Source: Leptasterias polaris (lineage: Eukaryota; Echinodermata; Asteroidea; Forcipulatida; Asteriidae). Taken from it: a DNA stretch of 64,000 nt. The stretch's first letter is position 1. Each line of letters opens with the position of its first letter. The stretch is from assembly GCA_037783415.1 (NCBI GenBank), contig JAZGTN010000014.1, positions 1,116,001 to 1,180,000 of the forward strand. Reading direction: 5' to 3'. Below, in pieces: positions 14,201 to 26,463 of this stretch. A model generated the notes under the pieces. That model did no database searches. It was not told the DNA's origin and saw only the letters and a program-made list of their open reading frames with translations. The position numbers and the translations under genes were made by a program.

Positions 14201-15297
14201 CATGCCTGGGTGCACCAAGCAGTGGAGGGGTAATCCCTCCGGCTGCGTATGCCTCGAAAAGGTTCCTGCGGTGGCCACGGTGAGCTCCGTAATGGAGAGC
14301 CACGCTTGGCCGACCGCCCTCTCTTGGGTATAGCCCCGGATTTCTTTGCCTTACCGGAGTGCTTCCCCTTCGGTTGGGTGGACCCATGTACACTAACCGT
14401 GGACAGAGGAACCATAAGATCCCTCGCCCGGTTAATGGGTCTGTCAGCCCCGGAGTGGCTGAGGGGGCTGACTGGGGGATTGCTGCCGCGGCGACGTAAT
14501 GTCACCGGTGCAATCACCCGAGAGCTCAGGCTTTCCCGGAGGGATGTAAGTCCCTCCAGTTCCGACAGGCCCTGTTCTCCCCAACTTTCTACTCATTTCT
14601 AGAACTACACCACAACACAACACAACACAACACACAACTCTACAATATTATATTTGATAATATTTTAATAAGAAACTTTCTCAAAGCAGGAAATAACGTC
14701 TGTAATTCAGATAAAATCCGGAGCTTTTACAAAACACTACCTCCGCCTGCGCTAAGAGAAAAAGAGGACGCTAGCCTAGTGCGCATGTCACAGGGCATCG
14801 GGGACAGGACACTTGAGGGCGCTATTGTGTGTAAAACTCTTAGCAATTTGCCTGCCGGGGAACAATGCAAATGTAGTATTCGCTCTACAGGTAGAGTGAA
14901 GTAGACCAATAATTTTACTGACCCTTTCAGCAATGAGAATTCGTATAACCAGTTTCTGGGTGACACTGGAAAATGTCAACCTAGAATTCAGACAAATGGG
15001 TCAGTCCACCTACAACCCAGAATCTAGGTATATTCTGACCCCGAGTGTTTAGAGTAATCATGTAATGGGTTTTTGTCCTTCATTCAAAGCGACAAGTTGT
15101 CTCAAAAAAAGAAACGTATATAAACAACGATAATGAAAGCTTCTTAAAATCTTAATGAAAGGTATGCATACTCACTAATTGAATTTTTACAATATATAAA
15201 TTTGATAAAACAAACTATTTTACACCGTAGTAGTCTTACCTTGGAGATATAATGACGATATCTGTAAAACTTTAAACAGTGATGTCAACGAAGCCAT
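8285..15297 (-). CDS. Copy A: secreted protein of unknown family, 247 aa, 4 exons
   Basis: Exons 15297-15240 (58 bp), 9936-9721 (216), 9168-8980 (189) and 8565-8285 (281, stop included) sum to 744 bp, with every junction in phase 1 and GT-AG borders. The protein has a 19-residue hydrophobic leader (MASLTSLFKVLQISSLYLQ). A Cys-bearing segment follows (VCYIGQ, NPCECTEF, LGCQD), then a beta-rich segment (LVLPLEMELTVDTPQGVILY), and a C-terminal exon with SSWNFTGSAVMITF and NGWFIGLYSNSKGTVW ending CDLFNN. I do not recognise the fold. Secretion is inferred from the leader. A whole 4.9-kb DIRS element lies in intron 1, so transcripts must splice across it. Paralogues flank it on both sides, so this is a tandem gene family. 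Confidence 0.7.
10227..10327. repeat. DIRS internal complementary region (ICR)
   Basis: The first half (ending GTGGGGTGG) is the reverse complement of the left outer end starting at 9985 (CCACCCCACAG). The second half (GTCTACTTCACTCTAC and following) is the reverse complement of the right outer end up to about 14906. This is the arrangement DIRS elements use to template end joining of their circular intermediate. The copy B equivalent is about 25,089-25,190. Confidence 0.75.
10707..11500 (-). pseudogene. DIRS tyrosine recombinase, frameshifted (copy A)
   Basis: Conserved recombinase segments are spread over three frames. They are an N-terminal core-binding stretch (GTVKNYRSAVAAIH), a catalytic-domain stretch with the first Arg (LAVATSRRRSELHSL), and a C-terminal stretch with RAHEVGG, AASWAFFKGV and NTFSERYLKDV, the last holding the expected nucleophilic Tyr. 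The H-x-x-R box reads H-E-V-G, so the second catalytic Arg appears to be Gly. Frame changes near 11,150-11,280 separate the parts. With a missing catalytic residue and shifts, it is very likely inactive. Confidence 0.75.
11600..13400 (-). pseudogene. DIRS reverse transcriptase / RNase H, frameshifted (copy A)
   Basis: Minus-strand segments show a DIRS reverse transcriptase: TPKKEAGLWRPILNLKPLN, then a frame change, then PFELATSPRVFTRIAKM and the catalytic box MYLDDWMVVG. RNase H follows with TTDASLHGWGATLHP and INVLEMLAVSNALKHF, then IAGKENVTADVLSRG and VDLFASHTNNQLPVYCA. The break between the first and second reverse transcriptase blocks (about 13,120-13,160) is present in both copies. Copy A also has a 10-bp local duplication at about 12,610 that copy B lacks. 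Confidence 0.8.
13761..14520 (-). pseudogene. DIRS gag-like region (copy A)
   Basis: Overlapping basic, Pro/Ser/Gly-rich frames with a lysine-rich run (KGKHSGKAKKSG) occupy the 5' end of the element, where DIRS elements carry a gag-like ORF. I see no diagnostic zinc knuckle, so the call rests on position, composition and conservation between copies A and B. Confidence 0.4.
14740..14893. repeat. DIRS right terminal repeat, inverted copy of 10,027-10,165
   Basis: Reading the reverse complement, CCTGTAGAGCGAATACTACA is followed by the same ordered blocks as the left end, including AGTTTTACACACAATAG, CCTCAAGTGTCCTGTCCCC and GTGACATGCGCACTAGGCTA. The two terminal repeats differ by a few substitutions and short indels. 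Confidence 0.75.
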
Positions 15298-18200
15298 ATT
15301 TTGGTCATAGCAGTACGCAGGAGAAGCTTGTTCATGAGCTTGTCGACTCTTGTAAAACCAACTCTGTACTAGTCCAAGTTTGGTATGCCGCTCCTTAGAT
15401 ATGTATGGATGCAGTAGCTATAGTAACCATTACAAACCCCAGCCATGGTTACCAATAGAAACATGGGTGTGACAATGACGACATGCTTTTTGGTATAGGT
15501 AAGACTGGTCACTTTGAAGTGCGAGGCAAAAACAGCAAATCTTTGTTGATTTTACATGACTGTCCAAATCCAATGAGATCTTCAATTTTATATGATTTTA
15601 TAGTGAGGAGGCAATATAAATCTTAAATTTTCATTAGTATAATTATGAAGAATTTTCCTTGTGAAAAGAGAATACAATCACACATTCAAGGTGCTATGTG
15701 TGATTTTTGGGCGTTTTTAACAGGGAAAAAAGTAATTTCAATAGCTGTTTGTACAGATTTGAGAAAGTAATAAGCTTTAACTGAATTTTTTAAGAAAACG
15801 AAACTACCTATGATAAGTGGTCATTAATTGAAAAAAAAAAAAAAATTCTCATCCGGATCCTGACAACTCGGGTTAATCAGTCATGTACTAAAAATTGTGC
15901 ATGTTACCTGTATTTTGTGCACTGTCCGTGGCTTATGGCTAAGTTTTTGTGTGTTTTTGAATTTAACACAGCAGCATCTGTCAAAACTATTTTAAACGAA
16001 AATTAATAAATATAGATGTTTATGTAAATTAACAACTAAAGGCTTCCAGTGGAAAAAAAGGAAATGCAAATTTATAACACCCTAAACTTACATGTCAATG
16101 GAATTGGTAGTTTTCACAATAGGAACAAATTTGAAAGGTTTTATTCTCTAAAAGTAACCATAAACATAATTTAGAACATTTAAAGTATTAACATTTTCTA
16201 ATCTGTTTTGGAAATCTGAGCGGAATTTCATCTAAAATGACAACCTACTTGTATGATCTGGAATAATTTGTCAGTGGAGGTTGCTAGTTGGAAAATCTGC
16301 AGTATTTTTGAAATGATTAATTACTGAAATGTAATGATATCGGATGTTTGTTAACTTATATGGGCACTGCAAGACTTTTTAGGGGCAGTGCATGGAAAAT
16401 ATGAATTTTCGATAGCTGTTATTCTGTAATTTTCAAGGGTTTAGAACAGTGCTCTGATGAGTTTCAGTTTTTTGTATTTTACTTAATTATTTATCTATTT
16501 TTCTATTAGTTTATTTTGTTCAACTATTTTTTTTTTGCTTGCATATAAGTTTTGAGGCACACCACTTCAGACACTGCTTATGATACATAAACCAGGCTCT
16601 TTAAACACTTTCTACTAGCTGCCAAGGGACTGAAATTAATTTGTCCGTGGTGGTTGTTATCAATGACGGTTTTATTGTTATGGTTTGGTGCACCATTATT
16701 ATAAGTGAAGGTGTGTGGTAACCATCAGCCACATCATAAATTGCCGAACAATACACGTTTCCAGTCAAAGCAAAGTAGGATTAGTATCAAACACGCTCCC
16801 TTCCCAATGCAGCAATCCCAGCAGGAAATTGCCAGCTAAAGAAATCAATAATATCATTGTGGGTCGCATGGTGGATATAATTGTGACGTCAGCGTTACAA
16901 AAACCCTTTCTCTACGGTATAACAAAGATAGAAGAAAGCTTCTTATTATCAGTTGTTGACCAAAATGCCCAAGAGTCGGTCACGGACGGCATAGGCTGGA
17001 ATGGGAATGTGTGTATAATCAATTTGGACTGAATTTTATATTGTGTTATAATTAAATTGTTTACTACCTATAAAGTTTAATCTCTTTCAACCACTGCTGA
17101 GTAGACTGCATTGTGACCATATTGTAATCAATCAGCCAGTTTTCCATCTTAATTTTAAAAAGTATTTTTCCAGATTTATTACAGTAATACAAATTGTAAT
17201 ACCAGTATGGATATCAATGAAAAATACACCAACATTTTTTAGAAATACAAATAATGTTTTGCTCATTCACATTTGACAATAAGATTTTAAAAGTAGTAAC
17301 AAAATTTGTGTTTGCCTCCATTAAAACTAAATTGCCAAAGCTTCAATTCCAAGCCGCCAACAACCACATAGGAGAGAACCGTATCGTAAGAGTATTTTGG
17401 TTCCTGTCGCAGCATTTCTTTTCCTGTCAATTTTTTTTCCTGTCAGTTTGTTTTTTTGGTGTTGCATTTTTTAAAGGTGAACAAAGGTGGCACATAGGCC
17501 TAATGGAACACTATAACAGCGAATTAACACATTCAAATCCGGAAATTCAACCCCCCACCCCCTGTTTGATGTTCCAACATATTGGTTATGTTGGTGGATC
17601 AAACTGCACATGACCACCCTGTGCAGACGGTTGTAACATAGTTTGGCACAGGTTGAGGAGAAGTTTCTTGATTTTCCTTTTTATTTTTACCAAATAATTA
17701 TATGTATTTATTTTACATCCCCCCCCCCCCTGCAAACTACAGGATTAAACAAAAAACATGAGCAATTCTTTATGCTTGAAAGTATATCAACTAACATTTT
17801 GTTGCATTATGTGTATGCAAAATGCATGGGCATGAGTGCAATGGTCTCGCCAATAGTTAGTAATATCATCATTATTTGGCTAACTTTCCATACACACTGA
17901 ATGTGGGATAGCAGTTCAAATGGCCTTGTAAAAAAAAGGAACAAGCAAACGATGATAAAAAGCAATGACTACAAAAACTATAATTTGTCATTTATTAGAA
18001 TGTGTTGGTTGAGCGTACTAGGTCATGATAAACTATATATGGCCTTTTCGATTTGTTGGCAGCTAGGACTTTTGCGAAGGGTGTTGCCAATGTTACGTGC
18101 GGCTAATCCATAAGCGTCTGAAAGAATGGGGCACGACAGAGACAATTAGATTCGAAAGGCAGAACATAAAGATAATTACCACCAGCAATTATAATTCATA

Positions 18201-21200
18201 ACAAATAATTTAACACAAGAATCAATATATACACACACACAAAAACAGTTAAACTAATTAATAGAATTAATGTTCCACACTTTAAGAAATGATGAAGCGC
18301 CAGCCATAGCTGTAGCTCTGATAGCCGCAGATTCGGACATAACCTTTAGATTATGCACATTTTGGTAATTGCAATAACTTGAATAATGGGAACTTGGAAA
18401 GTTGGCCCTGTTTATTTGGCGCGTTTTAGTTAACATGGAAACAGTTTACACTAATGGATATATTTATGTATGCTTCCTTTTGGTACCAAAACTGTTCAAT
18501 GTATCCGATATGATATTAAACAGCGCCCTCTTTTGATGCTGTGCTACTTAGTTGAGTTATGCCAGGTTGCTACCCGAATGGATGGTAGCAACAGTTGACC
18601 TATACCGACTGGGTACAAAGTACACACAACACACATGTACGAAACTGCATACAAATATCTATTCGATCACCCAAGCTGCCATTGTACAAGTACATAAACC
18701 ACAATCATAACACAAAATGAAATCTCACATCATTCCAAGAAAATGGAATGAAACTGAACTTCCCATCCAGTGCATATTATGAATAATCTTGAATGATATT
18801 TTAGTCTAAGTTTTAGGAGAAAATTATTTTATTCTTATTTTATCAAACAATATTGGTGACCTGTTACAAAATCTGAATGAAAAATGCATGAACTTATATT
18901 GGCTATAGTTCCACACTCACAAAACTCCCAGGTCAAAATTGACTCGGATCTTAGTTCCACAGGACTATGGCCCATTTCTGGGTCAGTGTGACCCAAAATA
19001 TGGGTAAAAATGACCCGAAAAAGGGTCAGACTCACGCATAACTAGACTACCAAAATGGCACAAGATTTTGAGATGATTGACGTCCGGTGATTTGGGTCAA
19101 TAAAAGCTGCACTACTAATCACTTCATATAAATAACAGTCAATGATGAGATAAAATAAAACACCACCATTACAGCCCTAAATCCTGTATGCACAGGGTAT
19201 TTCTTATTGCTTATAAACAGTAGTGAGATTGTCAAGGAAACACTACATAAGTGGGTAATCAATAACCTTTATAGACCAAGAGGTACACTGGATGCAGCAA
19301 AAAAAAACATGGTATTTTGGCCAAAAACAAAACATTTGAGTAGTATTTTCTAAGTTTTTATTTTGAAATGCAATGGGGAAAAAACTATCTGAAAAGATGA
19401 AAAGATCGGGTAAATTATTAAGTTTTGAGAGAGTGTGCATTAATTAATGGTTTTGCTGCGACAGCAAACTACTTCATAAAGCTCCCCTAGAGGGCTTAGA
19501 TATTTTTTGTGTATGCTCTAGAACACGTTTTGTTTCCTGGAATGTTTCGCTTTACTATAATGCTAAGCAATCAAGTTAAACTGATTTCAGTTTGTGCTTC
19601 AGTTTATTCTCTTCAATGCATCGCACGGTATCTTATTGTTGCATTCCTTGCAACGGGCGAGTGTGCAAGCTTCTCCATACAGGAAATGACAATAATAAAC
19701 TTGTGTACGAAATAAACAGAGTTCAAATAATCTTACTTAGTGACAAACACGTGGACTGGTTTATTGTTTTTATTTACTTATCACATAAAGTTTTGACATT
19801 TACATTCAGTGGTAGAGTAATAGTGTTACTAGTTATAAGTTCTGCCATTGCTTAAGGATCAAGAGATTCATTACGAGACTTAACTATAACTTGATAAGAC
19901 TCTATGAGAATGATCTCTGGGTAAAAGGTGATCTGAACTGATCTACTCCGAGCTACATGCTCTGATGAGATGCTGAAAGAAGGAAATCTTGGGTTAATAA
20001 TAGAAATCTAGAGTACAGAAATGAATTCAAGATTAGCCAAGTTCGGGATCTTGACAAATTCAAAACTGCCATGCTACAGGTATGTCTACCCTACCATTAC
20101 GTGATGTATCTTCCAGCAGCTGGGAGTAACATCACATATATAGGGGTAGGGATGTGGCAAGTTGATAACCCAAATAAGGAGTGGTGGGTATAGCAAGAAT
20201 AAAGTGATTGACAGTGAGTTAGAATAAGGACGGTGCTTGAAATTAGAATGTGCAGTTATGCAAGGATATTACGTTAAAAAATACACCCAAAAATCAAACT
20301 GCTATCTTTGAACTCATATTTATACGGGTTAGTTTTGATTAATTGAAACTTTTAGGTTCTGAACAATCGTAGGACTCGCAAAACTAATGCCCTTTTCTGA
20401 TGTCTAACTTTCTTTCATTCAAGCACTGACATTATACATCTACACTGTCTAGCCTGAGTACAATGTAAAATGACATCCAGTTCAATTGAAATTACACAAG
20501 TTGAAACATAGTAAATAATTATATAGGTGCTTAGACATGTGTTGATAAAAAGCAAATTATCCAATTGTTGAATTAACTACAAATAAGTCTAATTTAAACA
20601 CTGAAGTATAAGCATTCACAAGAAAGAAAAGCAGGTTTAGAAAAAAAAAAAATATGTAAATTTCTTTCCTGGCTTCAGTTAAATTGACTTTTATGTAAAA
20701 GTATTTCACTTTATGTTGTGATGTAATTGGTTATCACATGCTACACAGGTGCCAAAAACAAAGGGAATTACCAAACCAAAAATAACTGTCATCATATTTT
20801 CAAAACAGCTACAAGAGGCGTTACATTTTTTGCGAAATATGTTACACTTAATGCTGCATAAGAACATTTAAATTGAAGTTGATTATGACGAGTACAATAA
20901 CTTGATATACAGGTATCATTACTCAATAAAAGTCTATGTTTGGATTGAAAGGGGTGTTTTCCTGGGGAGTCTTTTTGGGGGGTTCATTTTGACAGCATGC
21001 CTGTCTGTCTTTGTCTACTAGCTTTGTGTGTGTTCAAGATTACAATTTGTTTTGAAACATTTCATGACGATACTTTAGAAATTGTTCAGATTGCTGAAAA
21101 GTCTCTCAAATTTCCCGTAGTACTTTTAATACAATCCCCCGTGGGTTAAATAAAACATTTTATATAATAAAACATGGTGCTAAAATTCCATTTAAATAAC

Positions 21201-22340
21201 ACATACCATCAAAATAAAACTTTCTAAATAACTGTCCCAAAGTTTTAAAAGTTATTATATAACCCAATCTTATTAAGACCACTGTACTCACAAATATATT
21301 GCTTTAAGCTTTAAATGATTATGAAACTGAAATAAATCGTTTGGTTTAATTAAAATTGATAAACATGTGTGTTTTAATTTTAATTTTAATAAAGACTGTT
21401 CTGAAGTGCTGCTTAAGTGCACGATATCACATTTATGTAAACATTATCATTATCATGTTAAACCCAGTGGTTATCTCAGTTATTGAATAAATCACACGGT
21501 TTATAAAACGACCAAACTGTGCCTTTTGAGTTACTATAGAGACCAATGAACCAACCATTTCTCCCGTAAGGCGGGTAAGTTGAATCGTAGGCGATGAGTG
21601 ATTCAGGAATTCCTTTCAAACCAACTTTGATGCTCTTTTCATCAAATGTTATCATGACTGCTGACCCAGTGAAGTTCCAGCTTGAAGTGTGTTCCAGTGG
21701 TTGCAAGCGGCCAGAATAGGCGGAATAGATGGCTGAATAAAACTCTGGGCCCACCTCTTTCCAGAAGAAAATAAAACATGAAAATCTGTTTTAAATATCA
21801 ATGCTACAACTAATAAGGACGCATTCCCAGGTAATTTTCTAATTATCTATAAACCTGATTTGCAAGAAAGAACCGAACACGAAAATTGACAATTTTCTGA
21901 TTTGAAAATATACTAATAAATAGATAATTAACAGCAATTCCCCTTGGGCCTAAGTAACACATAGGCTAATTCATTTGCAACTATTTCCAATCTCCCCAAA
22001 AACAAACTATTAAAATTTTATTTTTCAAACAAAGAATATTTTTAAAGAAGAAAAAGTCCCTTGTGCCACAGTGAAGAGTTCCTTTGCATGCTGTAAAGTT
22101 TGTTGCCCCATATGGCTGTAAAAATGCCCAAATGTAACAAGACGTATACACTCATGAGATAACACTTACCCACTGTGAATTTGCTATCTCTTGTTATTGG
22201 CGTTTGGGTATTGAAGTATAGAATTACACCTTGTGGCGTATCTACAGTTAATTCCATCTCCAATGGTAGTACCAGCTTTGATTCTTTCTCAATGACACCT
22301 TGACTTTGTGTAGTGTATCTGTAACATGGTGATTCATCTA

Positions 22341-24011
22341 CACTGTAAAAAAAAAAGGGTAAAAATTACCCAACTTTTTACCCAACGTTGGTTCAAATAT
22401 CAGCCCCACCAGTTTTGGGGCAATTATTGCCCAACAGCCGTTGGGTAAACCATTTACTAAATTATTGGGCAAACCCAACTACACATAGTTGGTTAATTCT
22501 AATTACACAGCTGTTGGATATGCTTTGGATACCATTTATTGGTTAAAAGTATTTGTTCATATACTGGGCACTTTTCAACCAACTGTTATAGTGAATATTT
22601 TATTGAATTATTGGGCTTGTTTAAAGTATATATCCATTCATTGGTAATTTTTTTCACCAATTGTTGGTAAATGTTGTATCCAATTATTGGGATTGTTTAA
22701 ATTTTTGTGATAAGTCGTACAACCAGGCATAGAAACGATCTTGTCCACAATGGCAATCGGTGACGAGCTGTGCCCTTGGCGTCTCTCTCACAAACGTGAG
22801 GTTGCCCAGTAGTTTATAGATGCCTTGGAAGGTTAGTTTTTAACTAAATAAAGTATGTTTCCTGTTTGTACACAGTCGTGACAGTTTCAGCGCAAGCAAT
22901 GCAGTGATAGTTCCATGTATGTTTTGTAGTGCATGTATGTACTACACACACACGTGTGTAAATACCGGCAATCGTAGACCCTCCTTTGTTCAACTCTTTG
23001 TGATAGCAACCGTGGACCACAATGCTTTCCTTTGTGATAGCAACCGTGGACCTATTGTCCCTTTTGTTATAGGTCCACGGTTTGAATGTGGATACCTACC
23101 CAACACAACATACACGCACCCATGCCACGGGCCGGCGTTGCACATTGGCATGATAAAACTGTAAATAATTCAACGGTAGTGTCACTGTTTTGCTCGCCCT
23201 GCAACTGTCACGACTATGTACGGTTGAATAGGAAACACAACTTCATATTTAGTTAAAAACTAACCTTCCAATTGGATCTATAACCACTGGGCAACCCCGC
23301 TCGTTTACGAGAGACGGCACGGCCGCAGCCACTCCTCCACTCGCCATGTTGGAAAAGATCGTTTTATATGCTTTTATTTATGCACACACGATGGCGTTTG
23401 GCGGGAACAAATGCCCAACTTTTTGGTAAAATGTGCCCAGTTGTTGAGCAACTCTTTGATCGAAGTGCGCATGATTGGACGATTTTGCCCAACTGATATG
23501 CATCATTTTAACCAACACTCACGATTATTAAAACTACCAAAAAGTTGCCCAATACATGGGCAATAGTGTAACCAACAATTATGATGAATTCTACGGTGGC
23601 TCATACTCGCCAATTCCTAGAGAACCCCGTGTTTTTTTACGGCGTTATATCGCCGTACTATTGCGTTATATCGCCGTACTATTGCGTTATAGTACGGCGA
23701 TATAACGTTATAGTACGGCGATATAACGCAATAGTACGGCGATATAACGCAATAGTACGGCGATATAACGCCGTAAAAAAACATGGGGTTCTCTAGGAAT
23801 TGGCGAGTATGAGCCACCGTAGAATTCAGATTACGAAATATTTGCCCAACACTTGCCCAACTTTTGTTCCACTTCTTATAAAAAAATGGGCAAACATGTT
23901 TGCCCAACAACACCAATTATTGCTTTCGTTGGGCAATTATCGACCAATATTTGTGGAAGTTACTTTGCCTAACAAAATGTGTCAAATGATTTGACCAACG
24001 TTTTTGCAGTG
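22341..24011. mobile_element. Fold-back mariner-like non-autonomous element (TA target site)
   Basis: The site is empty in copy A (one TA at 9149-9150). The ends are CACTGTAAAAA and TTTTTGCAGTG, flanked by TA on both sides, as in Tc1/mariner-class elements. The outer parts are saturated with TTGGGCAA, ACCAAC and TTGGTAA words. Longer internal inverted arms pair about 22,731-22,900 with 23,205-23,372 (AAAACTAACCTTCCA-type blocks). The middle (22,950-23,150) contains a dispersed repeat also seen at 53,825-53,990. There is no transposase. A second palindromic element is nested at 23,585-23,828. Confidence 0.85.
23585..23828. repeat. 244-bp near-perfect palindrome with internal minisatellite
   Basis: The outer arms TGAATTCTACGGTGGCTCAT and its reverse complement bracket inverted AATTCCTAGAGAACCCC blocks. 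The core consists of about 21-bp units such as TTATATCGCCGTACTATTGCG, two in one orientation and three to four in the other. The arms pair almost perfectly, so a long hairpin or cruciform is expected. It lies wholly within the TA-flanked element of copy B and is probably a separate fold-back element inserted there. Confidence 0.85.
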
Positions 24012-25568
24012 TATTAGGCCTATTGCGCTTGCTGAAAATTAATGAAAAATATTCTTATACAAATTGCAATCAATCGTCGAGCAAGTAAATGGGTTAGGTC
24101 AAACGCTATTGGGTTGTTGTTGATTTTTTTAAAGCGCAGCAAATTTATTAATGCGTGTTATTGGTTTATCATAATGATCATTTGTTGTAAAAGATTTGGA
24201 ACTTCTACAGTGATCCGCCAGTATCGAAGAAAGTTAAAATGTTTACTGTAGACTTGTTTTCAGTCTTTTATTAAAAGGAAGGTATACGCTTGGTAATAAT
24301 CACTCTCAAAAAATGTTCCCCTCCCACTAATAAAGTACTACATGGAACAGCGCATCAACCCTCTCACTGATAACCTTCCATCACAGACTTCTGAATCCTG
24401 TTAATCTGTTTGTATCCAACCTATGACAATTTTATGTCCAAAAATGAACGGAACTGTCTGATAGATCAGAATCTCGAAAATCCTTCCTTAAAGTTAACGC
24501 TGAAAGCGTTTATTTATCAAATAAATACAACAATGTGGGGAACTTTGGATACGAAAATAGATATTCACATGAATGAAACATACCATCCTGGCACCCAAGC
24601 ACTTCACGAATCTTCTCCTTGTTTGTTTTGAATGGGACGTAATGAATACCACCCACTCCACTAGGACGAGGTTGTGCTTTGGTGTTCAATCCACCCAGTC
24701 GAAACTCTGTGCATTCACACGGGTTTCTCTCAGCAATATACCAGCGATATCCGTTTACAGCAGCTGGTTCTTGACCAATGTAGCAAACATGGGCTTGAAC
24801 TGAAAACAAAAATACCACCATATTTTCAGGCTGCTTGAAGTTATTTCCCACCCCACAGTAGTGTGGGCTGGGTCCTACGAACGAATACTTACCTGTAGAG
24901 CGAATACTACATTTGCATTGTTCCCTATGCCGGCAGGCAAATTGCTAAGAGTTTTACACACAATAGAGCCCTCAAGTGTCCTGTCCCCGACGCCCTGTGA
25001 CATGCGCACTAGGCTAGCGTCCTTTTTTCTCGAGCGTTACGAGCGTAAGCACTCCAAGAGTTCGAGTATAGTGGGGAAGGAGGGAGGGTCTCTACAGGTA
25101 AGTATTCGTTCGTAGACCCAGCCCACATTACTGTGGGGTGGTAGTCTACTTCACTCTACTTACCTGTAGAGCGAATACTACATTTGCATAGACTCGCACC
25201 GAGAAGGCGGTGGGTATACGCAGAACTATTGTATGTCAGCAGGGGCGTAGGACACAGGGCGTGTCTGAGTCAAAAAAAACGGGAGGCCTAGGATCCACCC
25301 CTTAAGGCTAAGTAGCGGTCTTCACGACGGAAGACTGCGCTAACTAACAATCTATATACCAGAAGCAAGACACTGCGACCTGGGTTGTAGACGAGCGTGG
25401 CCAAGGGTCCACAGGCTCGTGCGCAAGAAGTCAGGAGGGTAACGCCATTATGGGAGTATAACCATAATGGGTTAGCCACATAGATATATATATATGAGGG
25501 GAGACAAAGAAGAGTAAACTCACCAGTTAATGATCCCGGCAGGCTCGACTGGCCGCCTTGAGAACTTC

Positions 25569-26361
25569 TCATCTTGCCCTGCCGTCTGCCTGAATGACAT
25601 CCTTCAGGTAGCGCTCAGAGAACGTGTTAGGATTCTTCCAGCAGGCCGCCTTGGTGATGTTCGCTAGAGGCACACCCTTAAAAAAGGCCCAAGAAGCAGC
25701 TACCCCTCCGACTTCATGCGCCCGAATGGGACCATCGGCCGTAGGCCAGTCGCCTGGTACCGAGCGGATTGCCGTAATGATCAAGCGCGAGATGGTATCA
25801 CATGACGCCGCCTGAAAGGAGTGACCTCGTACAGCTGATGTACCATTTGAGTGCCCCGACCGGGCACCAAAATTTGTCATTTGGTTCCGATGAAAAGGAC
25901 TTAACATCCGGGACAAAAATGTCAGGAGGCGTAAAAGGACTCCGACTGGTTTTTGGTAAGAAAACCGGCCGTAGGGACCAGGCGGACACCGCCTGGTTCC
26001 CACCAGATGTGTCCTGCCCCCACCGATAGAGAGTGCAACTCACTGCGCCGTCGGGATGTAGCGACAGCCAGGAGGAAAGCAACCTTGATGGAGAGTTGCA
26101 ACAGGGTTGAACAATCCATTGGTTCGAAAGGGGGCTTCGCCAAAGTAGACAGTACGCTAAAAAGGTCCCAGGACGGAACCAGTTTGCATACTGGGGACGA
26201 GATACAAACATCCCCTTGACAAGTTGGCTGATTGCCCGGTTATCCGAGACGGAAGAACCATCTGGGAAACCCAAATGGATTGCGGCGACGGCCGACCGGT
26301 AATTTTTTACCGTGCCCGTCGAGAGACTGCTGTCCAAAAGGTATACGAGGAAATCCCCCAC
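25569..26361 (-). pseudogene. DIRS tyrosine recombinase, frameshifted (copy B)
   Basis: It has the same three-frame layout as copy A, including the H-E-V-G box where H-x-x-R is expected and the C-terminal Tyr in SERYLKDV. It differs from copy A by isolated substitutions. Confidence 0.75.
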
Positions 26362-26463
26362 CTCCCCTACAGAAGTATTGGAGGGACGGAGGGATTTCCG
26401 TCTACACTATTTGAAGAAATGGCGTAGTCGACTGTCGTATACCTTTCTGGTTGAGGCTCAAGT

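Larger units (their letters stand above)
9985..14906 (-). mobile_element. DIRS-type tyrosine-recombinase retrotransposon, copy A
   Basis: The element shows DIRS architecture on the minus strand: a gag-like region, reverse transcriptase plus RNase H, then a tyrosine recombinase, with inverted terminal repeats and an internal complementary region (ICR) near its 3' side. The ICR (10227-10327) is the reverse complement of the outer left end (from 9985) joined to that of the outer right end (to 14906), which is how I placed the termini. No target-site duplication is seen, as expected for recombinase-mediated insertion. Several frames are broken, so it is not autonomous. It sits in intron 1 of the secreted-protein gene and is absent from copy 0. 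Confidence 0.88.
2591..16762. repeat. Tandem segmental duplication, copy A
   Basis: First of two directly adjacent, nearly identical units; the second is 16,763-31,642. Matching landmarks keep a constant offset (14,172 bp near the start) that changes only where one copy has an insertion. Copy A is 977 bp longer at 4,113-5,085 because of a TTAA-flanked element. It lacks the 1,673 bp that copy B gained at 22,341. Both units contain the same secreted-protein gene with a DIRS element in intron 1. Divergence is a few substitutions and small indels per kilobase, and is higher in the last kilobase. The arrangement may be a true tandem duplication or two haplotypes placed in series by the assembler. 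Confidence 0.9.
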
